This document shows, piece by piece, positions 33,586 to 41,701 of a stretch of DNA of 64,000 nt. Position 1 is the stretch's first letter; each line of letters opens with the position of its first letter. A program made the translations under genes and the position numbers. A model generated the notes under the pieces. That model was not told where the DNA came from, did no database searches, and saw only the letters and a list, made by a program, of their open reading frames with translations. The stretch comes from Rhodanobacter sp. T12-5. Lineage in GTDB: Bacteria; Pseudomonadota; Gammaproteobacteria; Xanthomonadales; Rhodanobacteraceae. The stretch is from positions 248,001 through 312,000 of the forward strand of contig NZ_NPKN01000003.1 of assembly GCF_008329435.1 (NCBI RefSeq), in the 5' to 3' direction.

Positions 33586-34578
33586 TCAGGGGGTGGGGCC
33601 GCCCATCACCGGCAATACCGCGCCGGTGATGTAGCTCGCGCACGAAGGGGCGGCGAGAAAGACATAGGCGGGTGCGAGTTCCTCCGGCTGCGCCGGCCGG
33701 CCCATCGCACTGGACTGGCCGAACTCGCGCACCCTTTCCGCCGGCTGGTCGGCCGGATTCAGCGGTGTCCATACCGGGCCAGGCGCCACCGCATTCACGC
33801 GGATGCCGCGCGACACCATGCTGGCAGCCAGCGCCTTGGTAAACGCGTGGATGCCACCCTTGGTCATCGAGTAATCCAGCAGCCGGTCATTGCCGAACAG
33901 GCCGGTTTCCGAACCGGTGTTGATGATCGAGCAGCCGCTGCCAAGATGCGGTGAGGCGGCCCTGGCCATCTGGAAATAGCCGTACAGATTGGTGCGCAGG
34001 GTTTCGTCGAAATGCTTGTCGGTAATGTCCTCGATCGACTCGGCGTGTTCCTGGAACGCGGCGTTGTTGACCAGCACCGAGAGCTTGCCGAACTCCTTGA
34101 CCGTCCTGGCGACCGCCTCGCGGCAGAACGCGGGATCCCTGACGTCGCCGGGGATCAGCAGGCAGCGCTGGCCTTCGGCTTCCACGTAGTCGCGAGTCTC
34201 CTTCGCGTCGGAGTGCTCGCAGAGGTAGACGATGGCCACGTCGGCACCTTCGCGGGCAAACAACACCGCGACGGCACGACCGATGCCCGAATCGCCGCCG
34301 GTGATCAGGGCCGTCATGCCAGCCAGTTTGCCGCTGCCGGCATAGGTCGGCGCCAGGAACTGTGGACGTGGATCCAGATCGCGTTCCAAACCCGGCTTTT
34401 TCTGGTGCTGGGCGGGCAGCGGATTTTCCGGCTTCCCGGTTTTTTTTGCTGCCGATTTCTTCGACGAGGCGCGTTTTCTCAATTTTGCCTGCGCATCGTC
34501 GCGTTCGATGGTGGACTGGATGGCGCGCTGGCGCTTGACTGTCGCACTGGTCGTGCGGGGACCGTTGGTGGAGGGCAT
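33586..34578 (-). CDS. SDR oxidoreductase, GSP39/YghA-like
   Basis: This 330-residue short-chain dehydrogenase has the cofactor motif TGGDSGIG, then NNAA, a catalytic Ser in INTGSETG and YSMTKGG with Tyr and Lys spaced YxxxK. About 90 residues precede the Rossmann fold: a basic segment (LRKRASSKKSAAKKTGK) and a stretch RPQFLAPTYAGSGKLAGMTALI, seen in stress-type SDRs such as YghA and general stress protein 39. GGAG precedes ATG 34578 by 7 nt. A longer reading to 35277 runs through the Ku and DUF6496 region and is false. It is directly upstream of ligD in one unit, which suggests shared stress control and not a role in end joining. Confidence 0.9.
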   Translation of the reverse strand: MPSTNGPRTTSATVKRQRAIQSTIERDDAQAKLRKRASSKKSAAKKTGKPENPLPAQHQKKPGLERDLDPRPQFLAPTYAGSGKLAGMTALITGGDSGIGRAVAVLFAREGADVAIVYLCEHSDAKETRDYVEAEGQRCLLIPGDVRDPAFCREAVARTVKEFGKLSVLVNNAAFQEHAESIEDITDKHFDETLRTNLYGYFQMARAASPHLGSGCSIINTGSETGLFGNDRLLDYSMTKGGIHAFTKALAASMVSRGIRVNAVAPGPVWTPLNPADQPAERVREFGQSSAMGRPAQPEELAPAYVFLAAPSCASYITGAVLPVMGGPTP

Positions 34579-34727
34579 GTCGCAGCTCCGTCGTGGACTC
34601 CGCCGCACCCTAGCCGGCACCGCGTGCGCCGCGGGTGAAGCATGGCCATGGCGGTTTTGACAACACGTCCACATCGAAATCGGAATAGTCGCCGGACGGG
34701 GATCCTCTTCACTGCCGGAGATCTGCC

Positions 34728-35219
34728 ATGCCTGAAGAAAAGACGCGCCGCGCAGCGGCCAGGGACAAGAAGGAAGGGAAGGCTCCCAGCACCCAGGCTG
34801 GCGAATACGTGCACGAGGAAATCGAACACGTGCGCGAAGGCAAACACGGCGCGCGATCGACCAAACAGGCCATCGCGATCGGCCTGTCCAAGGCGCGCCG
34901 CGCCGGGGTGAAGGTGCCGGCCGGCAAGAACGCCAGCAAGTCGACGAAGAAGAAGGCCGCGCACGACGAAGCCGCTTCGAACGATCGCCACAAGCCCGCG
35001 GCGAAGCGCTCGCGCGCGACCACCAAGGCGTTGAAGAAGGAAGGGCACAAGGCGACGTCGAAATCGGCGTTGTCCGCCCAGGCGAAGAAGAGCGCTTCCA
35101 AACGCAGCGCGGGTTCGCGGTCGGCGGCAGCCAAGAAGGCAGCGCATACCAAAGGTGCGGCCGGCCGCTCCGCGGCGGCAAAGAAGGCGGCGAAGACCCG
35201 CGCGAGAAACGCATCCTGA
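34728..35219 (+). CDS. Basic DUF6496-type protein with histone H1-like tail
   Basis: This is a 163-residue protein with a short conserved head (THE segment GEYVHEEIEHVREGKHGARSTKQAIAIGLSKARRAGV), as in DUF6496 proteins. The tail of about 100 residues is built of Lys, Ala and Ser with repeated AAKKAA units. The tail resembles eukaryotic histone H1 and bacterial H1-like proteins and should bind DNA non-specifically. GGAG at 34717-34720 lies 7 nt before the ATG. It is 30 nt upstream of ku and so probably cotranscribed, a hint that it works near DNA ends or in nucleoid compaction. The function is unproven. Confidence 0.82.
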   Translation: MPEEKTRRAAARDKKEGKAPSTQAGEYVHEEIEHVREGKHGARSTKQAIAIGLSKARRAGVKVPAGKNASKSTKKKAAHDEAASNDRHKPAAKRSRATTKALKKEGHKATSKSALSAQAKKSASKRSAGSRSAAAKKAAHTKGAAGRSAAAKKAAKTRARNAS

Positions 35220-35249
35220 TCGCAGCTCCACTGCGGGAGAACCCACGCC

Positions 35250-36179
35250 ATGGCACGTCCCATCTGGACCGGAACACTCTCGTTCGGCCTGCTCAATGTT
35301 CCCGTGTCGCTGATGTCGGGCGAGCGCAGCGTCGATCTGCATTTCCGCATGCTGGACAGCCGCAGCAACACCCCCGTGCGCTATGAACGCGTGAATGCGG
35401 AAACCGGCGAGGAAGTGCCGTGGAAGGAAATCGTCAAGGCGTTCGAGTATCAGAAGGGCAGCTACGTCGTGCTGGAGCCGGAGGATATCAAGTCGGCCGC
35501 TTCGGAGGGACGTGAAGCGGTCGAGGTCAAGGCCTTCGTCGAGGCGGATTCGATCGGCGTCGAATACTACGAGAAGCCCTATGTGCTGGTGCCCGGCAAG
35601 AAGGCGGAGAAAGGCTACGTGCTGCTGCGCGAAACGCTCAAGCGCACCGGCAAGGTCGGTATCGCACGGGTGGTGATCCGCACGCGCGAATACCTGTCGG
35701 CGGTGATGCCGCGCGGCCATGCACTGATCCTGATGCTGCTGCGTTATCCGCAGGAGCTGGTCGACGTGGACGACTACAAGATCCCCCAGGGCGCGGCAAC
35801 GGAATACCGCATTTCGCCGAAAGAGATCGACATGGCCGAACAGTTGATCGCTTCGATGAGCGACGAGTGGAAGCCCGAGGATTACCGCGACGAGTTCCGC
35901 GACCGTCTGCGCAAGGTCATCGAAAAGCGCATGAAATCCAAGGGCGTGGTCACGCCGCCGGCCGAAGATGAAGCCGACATGCCGGAAAACGCCGCCACCA
36001 ACGTGGTGGATTTCATGGCTTTGCTGCAGCAGAGCCTCGCCAGCAAGAAACGCACGCCGGCGAAGAGCTCCGCGGCGAAGCCGACGCGCAAGACGGCGGC
36101 AAAGAAAAAGGCTGCGCCGAAGAAAAAGACGCCGGCGAAGAAGACCGCCAAACGCGCACCTGCCCGCAAGGCCGGCTGA
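35250..36179 (+). CDS. ku: NHEJ end-binding protein Ku
   Basis: This 309-residue bacterial Ku has the ring-domain start MARPIWTGTLSFGLLNVPVSL, LDSRSNTPVRYERVNAETGEEVPW and IVKAFEYQKGSYVVLEPEDI. The core ends near residue 260. A Lys/Ala/Pro-rich tail (about 265-309) follows, of the type that extends Ku contacts on DNA. Ku forms homodimers on double-strand ends and recruits LigD, which is encoded nearby. It lies downstream of the basic DUF6496 gene and is convergent with a metallothionein-like gene 22 nt away. Confidence 0.95.
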   Translation: MARPIWTGTLSFGLLNVPVSLMSGERSVDLHFRMLDSRSNTPVRYERVNAETGEEVPWKEIVKAFEYQKGSYVVLEPEDIKSAASEGREAVEVKAFVEADSIGVEYYEKPYVLVPGKKAEKGYVLLRETLKRTGKVGIARVVIRTREYLSAVMPRGHALILMLLRYPQELVDVDDYKIPQGAATEYRISPKEIDMAEQLIASMSDEWKPEDYRDEFRDRLRKVIEKRMKSKGVVTPPAEDEADMPENAATNVVDFMALLQQSLASKKRTPAKSSAAKPTRKTAAKKKAAPKKKTPAKKTAKRAPARKAG

Positions 36180-36201
36180 GCCGGCTGACGCCGCGAGAAG
36201 A

Positions 36202-36390
36202 TCAGTCCGGCTCGCCGCGCCGCAATGCTTCCTCGACAATGCAGTCGGAGTGACCGCAGGCACATTCCGCGTCGGCGTCCGTTTTCGCCGCTTGCTCGCG
36301 GCACTGGTCGCTGCAGAATGTCTGTGCGTTGCTGACCTTGCAGCCACAGCCAGGGTGCGCACACGGTTCGCTGGGAAGTGCGGTATTCAT
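36202..36390 (-). CDS. Metallothionein-like Cys-rich protein 1
   Basis: This 62-residue protein has nine Cys: CAHPGCGCKV near the start, FCSDQCRE in the middle and CACGHSDC towards the end, with His in the first and last clusters. The pattern and length recall bacterial SmtA-like metallothioneins, which bind zinc or cadmium. The start is MNTALPSEP at 36390. A paralogue with the same layout lies at 38994-39212. It could instead be a small zinc-ribbon protein; no tests are possible here. Confidence 0.75.
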   Translation of the reverse strand: MNTALPSEPCAHPGCGCKVSNAQTFCSDQCREQAAKTDADAECACGHSDCIVEEALRRGEPD

Positions 36391-36451
36391 CGTGGGTCTT
36401 TCCTCTCCGGGTTCGCTATGTCGCCGGTCCGGGGCATCGCATTCATCGGCT

Positions 36452-36487
36452 GCCGTCGCTCGCTACGGATGCGTAGCGAGCGACGGC
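36452..36487. terminator. 14-bp perfect stem-loop after the four-helix protein gene
   Basis: GCCGTCGCTCGCTA (36452-36465) and TAGCGAGCGACGGC (36474-36487) pair perfectly around an 8-nt loop. The hairpin begins 5 nt after the stop of the minus-strand gene at 36493. No T-run follows on either strand, so it may protect mRNA 3' ends or act with Rho. Confidence 0.5.
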
Positions 36488-36492
36488 CAGGA

Positions 36493-36948
36493 TCATTCGG
36501 CCGCGTGGAACGCCTTCTTGATGTCGCGCATCTGGTCGTGGCCGTTGCGCACCGAGGTGTAGACATCGGCGATCACCGACGCGGTGGACGGTGATACATC
36601 CTTGTCCTTCATGGCGTCCTCGAACTTCGCCTTGATGTGGTCCTCTCCGCGCTCGACCTCGTCCACGACCGCCTTGTTGTCGGCCGAGGTAAGGCTGGTG
36701 CGCAGGTTGACGAACATGCGATGGGCGGAGGCGAGTACGGTGCCATCGTCCTCCGGCTTGCCTCCGAGCGAGCGAACGCATTGCTGCAATGTCGACGCCA
36801 CTGTGCGGCGTTCGCCGGAACGTGCGCGAAACAGCGAGATCAGCTGCTCGCTCTTGGCATCCTTGGCGGCTTCGGCGTAGCCGTCCGCGCTGTCCAGCGT
36901 GGTTTCGATCAGGCTGTTGAGTGTGCTGATGTCATGCTTGTTGTTCAT
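36493..36948 (-). CDS. PA2169-type four-helix-bundle protein (DUF2383)
   Basis: This 151-residue helical protein has ferritin-like helix pairs: DISTLNSLIETTLDSADGYAEAA at the start, then SLFRARSGERRTVASTLQQ and VVDEVERGEDHIKAKFEDAM. The spaced acidic and His residues resemble the PA2169/YciE group, although a bound metal cannot be confirmed. The family is of unknown function and often stress-induced. A perfect stem-loop follows its stop. Neighbouring stress genes support a general stress role, which is inference. Confidence 0.85.
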   Translation of the reverse strand: MNNKHDISTLNSLIETTLDSADGYAEAAKDAKSEQLISLFRARSGERRTVASTLQQCVRSLGGKPEDDGTVLASAHRMFVNLRTSLTSADNKAVVDEVERGEDHIKAKFEDAMKDKDVSPSTASVIADVYTSVRNGHDQMRDIKKAFHAAE

Positions 36949-37187
36949 CTGGTGCTCTCCTTGGGAATCCCGGTGGGTAACCGTGGTTGGGCAGGGAATT
37001 GCGCCTGAAAACAGTAGATGGCAGCGAGCGTGACGGGCGCGACACGGATTTGTTCAAGCGTGCGGCGTGCATTCATGTCGCCGTTGAAACACGGCTTGTC
37101 CCCATGCGGGGAATGCCCCGTCCGTCCTCACGCATTGGTCACCGGGCGGTCGCGAAAATCGCGACAGCAGTGGCAGCAGGAGCGAAC

Positions 37188-37685
37188 ATGAAGACTCGCC
37201 ATGTATTCAGCACCCGCGACGTCGACGCCGCCGAAACTGCCGTCAATGCGCTGCGCCAGGCCGGCATACCGTACGACGACGTCTCGCTGATCGCGCGACA
37301 TGACGTGGAGAATCTGCAGATCCCCGATGAACAGCAGGATTCCGGCGACGACTTCGGCCACGGCGGCATGAAGGGCGTGCTGGCGGGCGGCGGAAGCGGC
37401 TTGCTGGTGGGACTCGTCGCCATCGCGGTACCGGCACTGGGTCTCACGCTGGCCGGTGCCGCCGCGATGACGCTGGTCGGTGCGGCGGTAGGCGGCTGGG
37501 TAGGCATGCTTACAGGGACTGCCGAGCCCAGTCCGGTGAGGCGCCGGTTCGAAGCCGAGATCGAAGCGGGACGCGTGCTCGTCGTCGTCGACGGCGAGCC
37601 CGACACGCTCGCCGTTGCCGATGCAGCCATGCTTGTCGTCGACGCCACGCCGCTGCCGTTCCACGCGCACACGGTGATGTCCTGA
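37188..37685 (+). CDS. Stress-type protein with a glycine-zipper membrane hairpin
   Basis: This 165-residue protein starts with a small alpha/beta domain (MKTRHVFSTRDVDAAETAVNALRQ, then YDDVSLIARHD). A Gly/Ala-rich double hydrophobic segment follows (GVLAGGGSGLLVGLVAIAVPAL and ALTLAGAAAMTLVGAAVGGWVG), typical of glycine-zipper proteins. The C-terminal part resembles a second small strand-helix unit. It may insert in a membrane or oligomerise. AGGAG lies 5 nt before ATG 37188, which rejects the longer frame from 36987. I do not recognise a named family with certainty. Confidence 0.75.
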   Translation: MKTRHVFSTRDVDAAETAVNALRQAGIPYDDVSLIARHDVENLQIPDEQQDSGDDFGHGGMKGVLAGGGSGLLVGLVAIAVPALGLTLAGAAAMTLVGAAVGGWVGMLTGTAEPSPVRRRFEAEIEAGRVLVVVDGEPDTLAVADAAMLVVDATPLPFHAHTVMS

Positions 37686-37808
37686 TCGGCACCATGGCAA
37701 CCCGTATGCCCTCGCCGCATTCGTGATGCGGCGCGTCCACCTCGCGAAGACGGCGCCTGGACAACACTCCGAACGCGCCGGATTTCCCGGCAAGCTACGG
37801 AGAACAAG

Positions 37809-38156
37809 ATGGGCAACACCAACCTTCCCCAATTCGGTGCCGCCGGCGTCAAGAACAGCAGGGACACCCTGAGCGGCGAGCAGCAACTCACGCAAGACGA
37901 GCGCAAGGCGGCCGGCATCGGTCCGTCGCCAGGCCGTCCAAAAAACGCGCCCGAGCGCATTCCCGGTCAGCAGCGCGACCCTGACGATGCCGACGATGTG
38001 GAAGGCGGAGCGGATGACCGGGAAAAGCGCGACCACGATAACGACGTCGAGCGGCCCGGCGAGACAGGGCAGCCGGAAGATGTCACCGGCAGCGAACCCG
38101 TTGCAGCTTTCGGCGGACATGCCAATACGGGGCATTCGCCGTCTGGCGCCACCTGA
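37809..38156 (+). CDS. Small, hydrophilic, probably disordered protein
   Basis: This 115-residue protein is rich in Asp, Glu, Gly and Pro with no hydrophobic segment (LSGEQQLTQDERKAAGIGPSPGRPK, then an acidic stretch around residue 60-75). GGAGAA lies 5 nt before the ATG, a strong ribosome binding site that supports translation. I recognise no family. Composition resembles hydrophilins made under stress. It lies downstream of the glycine-zipper gene, in the stress island. Confidence 0.6.
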   Translation: MGNTNLPQFGAAGVKNSRDTLSGEQQLTQDERKAAGIGPSPGRPKNAPERIPGQQRDPDDADDVEGGADDREKRDHDNDVERPGETGQPEDVTGSEPVAAFGGHANTGHSPSGAT

Positions 38157-38385
38157 GCCGTTGGCGGGCAGCTGACCGGCGCATGCAGCAACTGGTCCGG
38201 CAACTTCTGCGTCGACGAGGCGTCCGGCTCGCGTTTGAGCGTGCAATTCATGCCCAATGCACGAAGTGCCGACGATGCTCGTTCGCCTTGATTCATCATG
38301 GTGGGCGCCCGTGCAGTGTGCGGCGGCCAGGCGTGGCGGACACGTCGTGGTGCGCCGATGACGATCAGGCGAGGCAGGTATTGTT

Positions 38386-39012
38386 TTGGACGATGAGGTG
38401 GGCTATCCGCGCTTTGCCAGTCGAGGGCGCACGTTCGTCTACGTGCTGCCGTGCCGCGAGACGGACATCCTGAAGGTGGGTTTCTCGCGCGATCCGCTGG
38501 ATCGCCTGCGCACGTTGCATCGTCGCTTCTTCGAGTTTTTCGATCTGGATCGGGGCCTGCTGATCGAAACCGATCATCTGCGCGACGCGCGTCGCATCGA
38601 ACGCCTGTTCATCACCACTTTCGCCGGGGACAGGGCGCCGGCGCCGCTGGTGGTCAGACAGTCGGCGGCCGGGTACACGGAGTGGTTTCGTGGTGTGTCG
38701 CCAGCGGTGGAAGCGTTGGCGCGCCAAGTCTGCGCGGAGCAGGGCTATCCGCTGCATGCGCCGCTCGGTGCGTGGCTGCGCGAGCGCTTGAACGACAGCA
38801 GCGGGTTGCTGTACGACTGGTCGGCCCGGATGCTCGACATGATCGAGTACGCACGTTTCAACGTCGCCCCGGAACCGGGCTGGCGGCTCGGCGAAAAAGC
38901 GCTACGCGACGCCCTCGACGCCTGTGCGGCGCTGGGCCTGGAACTGCGGGCGCTGGTGCCAGCGGCGGTATTTGCCTGGTATCACGGCGATGGTCATTTC
39001 GGGTCGGGTTGA
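38386..39012 (+). CDS. GIY-YIG-like nuclease family protein
   Basis: This 208-residue protein has near its start GRTFVYVLPCRETDILKVGFSRDPLDRLRTLH. This matches the T5orf172/MUG113 branch of the GIY-YIG fold, with YV in place of the first motif, KVGFS in place of the second, and the Arg of the RLRTLH segment. The downstream Glu in IERLF fits the catalytic Glu position. The remaining 120 residues are an unassigned helical region. The substrate is unknown. No ATG is available: TTG 38386 is used here and GTG 38398 is an alternative. The gene's 3' end overlaps the convergent metallothionein-like gene by 19 nt. Confidence 0.65.
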   Translation: MDDEVGYPRFASRGRTFVYVLPCRETDILKVGFSRDPLDRLRTLHRRFFEFFDLDRGLLIETDHLRDARRIERLFITTFAGDRAPAPLVVRQSAAGYTEWFRGVSPAVEALARQVCAEQGYPLHAPLGAWLRERLNDSSGLLYDWSARMLDMIEYARFNVAPEPGWRLGEKALRDALDACAALGLELRALVPAAVFAWYHGDGHFGSG

Positions 39013-39212
39013 ACGCGGCGTGGCTGTTCCATCCGCTGGCCCTCGTCGCGCGCGGCCGCGCACTGCGCATGGCCACACTGGCAACCTTCCTGCTGATCCG
39101 ACAGCGGCGACTCCACCCGCTTGCGACAGTGCTCGCTGCAATAGGCTTCGCCGGCCGTCGTCGTGCAGGTACAGGCGGGGTGGGCGCATCGCGGGTCGAT
39201 GGCTGTGTTCAT
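38994..39212 (-). CDS. Metallothionein-like Cys-rich protein 2
   Basis: This 72-residue paralogue of the protein at 36202-36390 starts MNTAIDPRCAHPACTCTTT, has YCSEHCRKR in the middle and CQCGHAQC towards the end. Eight Cys and several His occupy the same relative positions. The C-terminal 15 residues are basic and polar. The two genes lie 2.6 kb apart, both on the minus strand, suggesting local duplication. Metal binding is inferred from Cys spacing only. The end overlaps the nuclease gene. Confidence 0.72.
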   Translation of the reverse strand: MNTAIDPRCAHPACTCTTTAGEAYCSEHCRKRVESPLSDQQEGCQCGHAQCAAARDEGQRMEQPRRVQPDPK

Positions 39213-39303
39213 TTGATGGCTCCGGTGACGACCGCAAGGTGGTGCCGCCCAAGGAAACCCGACGCCAGGCGAATTTGACGTGATCTTCCATCGCGTGGAT
39301 GCG

Positions 39304-40665
39304 TCAGCCCCGCACGTCCGCCGATCCGCGGGCCTTGAGCCGCGCCTGGCGCCACGCCATCAACGGCGGCGTGGTGATCCCGTGCACGACCACGCTCAGG
39401 GCGACCAGGGTCAGCACGAAGTTGGCCAGCAGTGACGCCTGCGGGCCGTCGAGTCCGTGGGTGATCGCATAAGCCAGATAGTTCAGGCTGCCGATGCCGC
39501 GGACGCCCAGCCAGCCGATCAGCAGACGCCGTGCGAGCGGGACGCCCGACCCCATCGTGGCCAGGTGGACCGCGAGCGGACGGACGATCACGAAAAGCAG
39601 CAGCGCGACCAACATGCCGGTGGGATGCCAGTAGCTCGCGAAGGCCGCACCCAACAGCAACACCAGTGCCGCGGCGATCAGCCGCTCGAGCGTTTCGCCG
39701 AAGGAAATCGCATCGGAGACGACCATGCCGACCGAGGCGGCAGGTTCTCTCGCATCCTCGGCGGTGCGATCGTTCGGGTTGACCAATAACTCCGCCGGTG
39801 GATGTGTCGCGTCGTGCCGGTCGTCGTCCCGGATGCGCGGGTGCGGATGGCGCTTGACCACATGAAGCTCGGCGTGACGCAGCCCGACCCCGGCGGCAAA
39901 CGCCGCAAGGAAGCCGGAGGCGGAAAGCGCCTGCGCCGCCGAGTACGAAATCGCCATCAGTGCGAGCGCGAGAAAATCGCTGGGCGCGATGTCCCTGCTT
40001 TGCGTCTTCAGCCAGGCGCCCACCCGGCCGATGGCCCAGCCCAGGACGAAGCCGATACCAAGCCCGCCAGCCAGCGACCAGACGAAATCCACCCCGAGCC
40101 AGTGTGCGACGTCGGCGGTGGCGACATGTCCATCGAGCAGGAGCAGGGCCAGTCCGACAAAGGGAAGCGCGGTACCGTCGTTGAGACCGGCTTCCCCTGA
40201 AAGCGCTATGCGCAGCTCGTCGCGATCGTCGGCGTCGTTCACCGCCACCATGCTTGCCAGCACCGGGTCGGTGGGTGCGGCGATCGCCCCCAGCAGGAGC
40301 GCCAGCGGCCACGGCAGCGCGAACGCCCAATGCGCAATCATGCACACCCCGGCCACCGTCAACACCATCGCCGGCAGCGCCAGGCGGCACGCCATGCGCC
40401 ATCCCGGTGCGCGAAAACCCATGCGCAGTTTCAGTCCAGTCATGAACAGCGAAATGACCAGCGCGATCGTGGTTATCCGGGCAATGCCGACGGCGTGGCC
40501 GACGACGTCGATGTGCAGCAAACCGAGCGCCCACGGGCCGGCCACGATGCCGGCGACCAGATACAGGGTGAAGGTGGTCATCGGCAGCTGGCGGATCCAG
40601 CCCGATGCCATCGACATGAGCAAGAGCAGGCCACCGATTGAAGCGATCCATCCGACAAAACCCAT
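39304..40665 (-). CDS. CPA1-family sodium/proton antiporter
   Basis: This 453-residue polytopic membrane protein has about 11 hydrophobic segments. GAIAAPTDPVLASMVAVND and the ion-path motif GEAGLNDGTALPFVG are conserved in NhaP-type antiporters, where the Asn-Asp pair takes part in ion binding. A cytoplasmic loop rich in His, Asp and Arg (KRHPHPRIRDDDRHDATH, about residue 270-290) interrupts the membrane part and may sense pH or metals. ATG 40665 (MGFVGWI) with AAAGG 8-9 nt upstream is preferred over the upstream ATG 40740. Na+/H+ or K+/H+ exchange cannot be separated by sequence alone. Confidence 0.87.
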   Translation of the reverse strand: MGFVGWIASIGGLLLLMSMASGWIRQLPMTTFTLYLVAGIVAGPWALGLLHIDVVGHAVGIARITTIALVISLFMTGLKLRMGFRAPGWRMACRLALPAMVLTVAGVCMIAHWAFALPWPLALLLGAIAAPTDPVLASMVAVNDADDRDELRIALSGEAGLNDGTALPFVGLALLLLDGHVATADVAHWLGVDFVWSLAGGLGIGFVLGWAIGRVGAWLKTQSRDIAPSDFLALALMAISYSAAQALSASGFLAAFAAGVGLRHAELHVVKRHPHPRIRDDDRHDATHPPAELLVNPNDRTAEDAREPAASVGMVVSDAISFGETLERLIAAALVLLLGAAFASYWHPTGMLVALLLFVIVRPLAVHLATMGSGVPLARRLLIGWLGVRGIGSLNYLAYAITHGLDGPQASLLANFVLTLVALSVVVHGITTPPLMAWRQARLKARGSADVRG

Positions 40666-40766
40666 CGAGTTCGCCTTTCGAAATGCCCGGCGATGATGCG
40701 GCAGTGCGGATGAAATCCGCGGCAAGCCGTCCAGGTGCATCGCTCAAATGCAGGAGCTTCGCTGCG

Positions 40767-41180
40767 TCAGGCTGCCTCGTGGCGTGTCAGGACCTCCTCG
40801 GTAAAGCGTTCCGGCAGCCTTGCGCCGGTATCCGCCCAGGGGAGTCGCGCCTCCACGCCGTCGTGGCGGGTAGGCTCGAGTTCGGCCGCACGATCGAATG
40901 CGCCGACCATCAGCGCAAGGCGGTTGTCGCGATCGTGGCGGAGCAGCAGTGGCGTGCCGCATTCGGAACAAAAGCCGCGTTCGGCCATGCTCGACGAACG
41001 CAGGATGCGTGGCCGTCCGCGTGTCCAGATGACGTCGCCGGTATCGAACCATGCCAGCACCGCGAACGCGCTGCCGGTGGCCCGGCGGCACATGCTGCAG
41101 TGGCAGTAGTGCACTTCGATCGGGGGCCCTTCGGCCTCGAAGTGGATCCGTCCGCACAGGCAGCCGCCGAGATAGGTCAT
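40767..41180 (-). CDS. GFA-family zinc protein
   Basis: This 137-residue protein has the GFA (glutathione-dependent formaldehyde-activating enzyme-like) zinc motifs: CLCG (Cys7, Cys9), CHCSMC (Cys26, Cys28, Cys31) and CSEC (Cys71, Cys74), within an MTYLGGCLCG start. Members bind one or two zinc ions; most are of unknown activity, and the formaldehyde role is disputed for the family. Its start codon overlaps the stop of the upstream 67-residue gene (ATGA), so the pair is coupled. Confidence 0.9.
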   Translation of the reverse strand: MTYLGGCLCGRIHFEAEGPPIEVHYCHCSMCRRATGSAFAVLAWFDTGDVIWTRGRPRILRSSSMAERGFCSECGTPLLLRHDRDNRLALMVGAFDRAAELEPTRHDGVEARLPWADTGARLPERFTEEVLTRHEAA

Positions 41181-41380
41181 GTGTGCGAGGCTCCCGTCGT
41201 CGACGCCTGCAATGCCGCCGCCAGCGCCGCGTCACCGTTGAGCAGGTCGACCCAGCTCAGGGTCACGCCGTTGCGGCGCCCTTTCTCGGAAAGCTTCAAT
41301 CCGGTCGGGTCGATCGTCAGCGTGAACGTCTTGCCGGCAACGTCCAGCTCTCGCCGCAATGGTCGATCGAGTCTGGTCAT
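41177..41380 (-). CDS. Small hypothetical protein coupled to the GFA gene
   Basis: This 67-residue protein starts MTRLDRPLRRELDVAGKTFT and has a beta-rich middle (TLTIDPTGLKLSEKGRRNGVTLSW), ending in small Ala-rich residues. I recognise no named domain. A purine-rich GAGG lies upstream of ATG 41380. A longer open frame reaches 41515 without a better ribosome binding site. Overlap with the GFA start supports a real two-gene unit. Confidence 0.62.
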   Translation of the reverse strand: MTRLDRPLRRELDVAGKTFTLTIDPTGLKLSEKGRRNGVTLSWVDLLNGDAALAAALQASTTGASHT

Positions 41381-41701
41381 GATGGGGCCTCGAATCAGTC
41401 GCGGCTGGCCGCGGGAAGGTGTCTTGCAGCAACCTTCGGGATCGGCGTTCGCCGGTCGAAGGACATTCGCGTCGATGGCGGCCCGTCCCGGCGCCCGGGA
41501 GTCGAAGATACCCATTCGCCGTGAAGCGGAGGTCAGTCCTTCGACAACGGGAAATCACATCCGCTTGCGCGGTGGTCGGGCATTTTTCGACGGATCGGAA
41601 AATTGGGCGTGGCGCCGCCTTCATGGAACGCGCATGATCGGTTTTGCAGAATCCCGAAGTCAGGTTCTTACCTGCCCATACATCAGGTTCGAGAGGCTGT
41701 G

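Noticed and set aside
31564..33954. 796-codon open frame on the plus strand
   Set aside because: Antisense to ligD, which has all its catalytic motifs; the plus frame has none.
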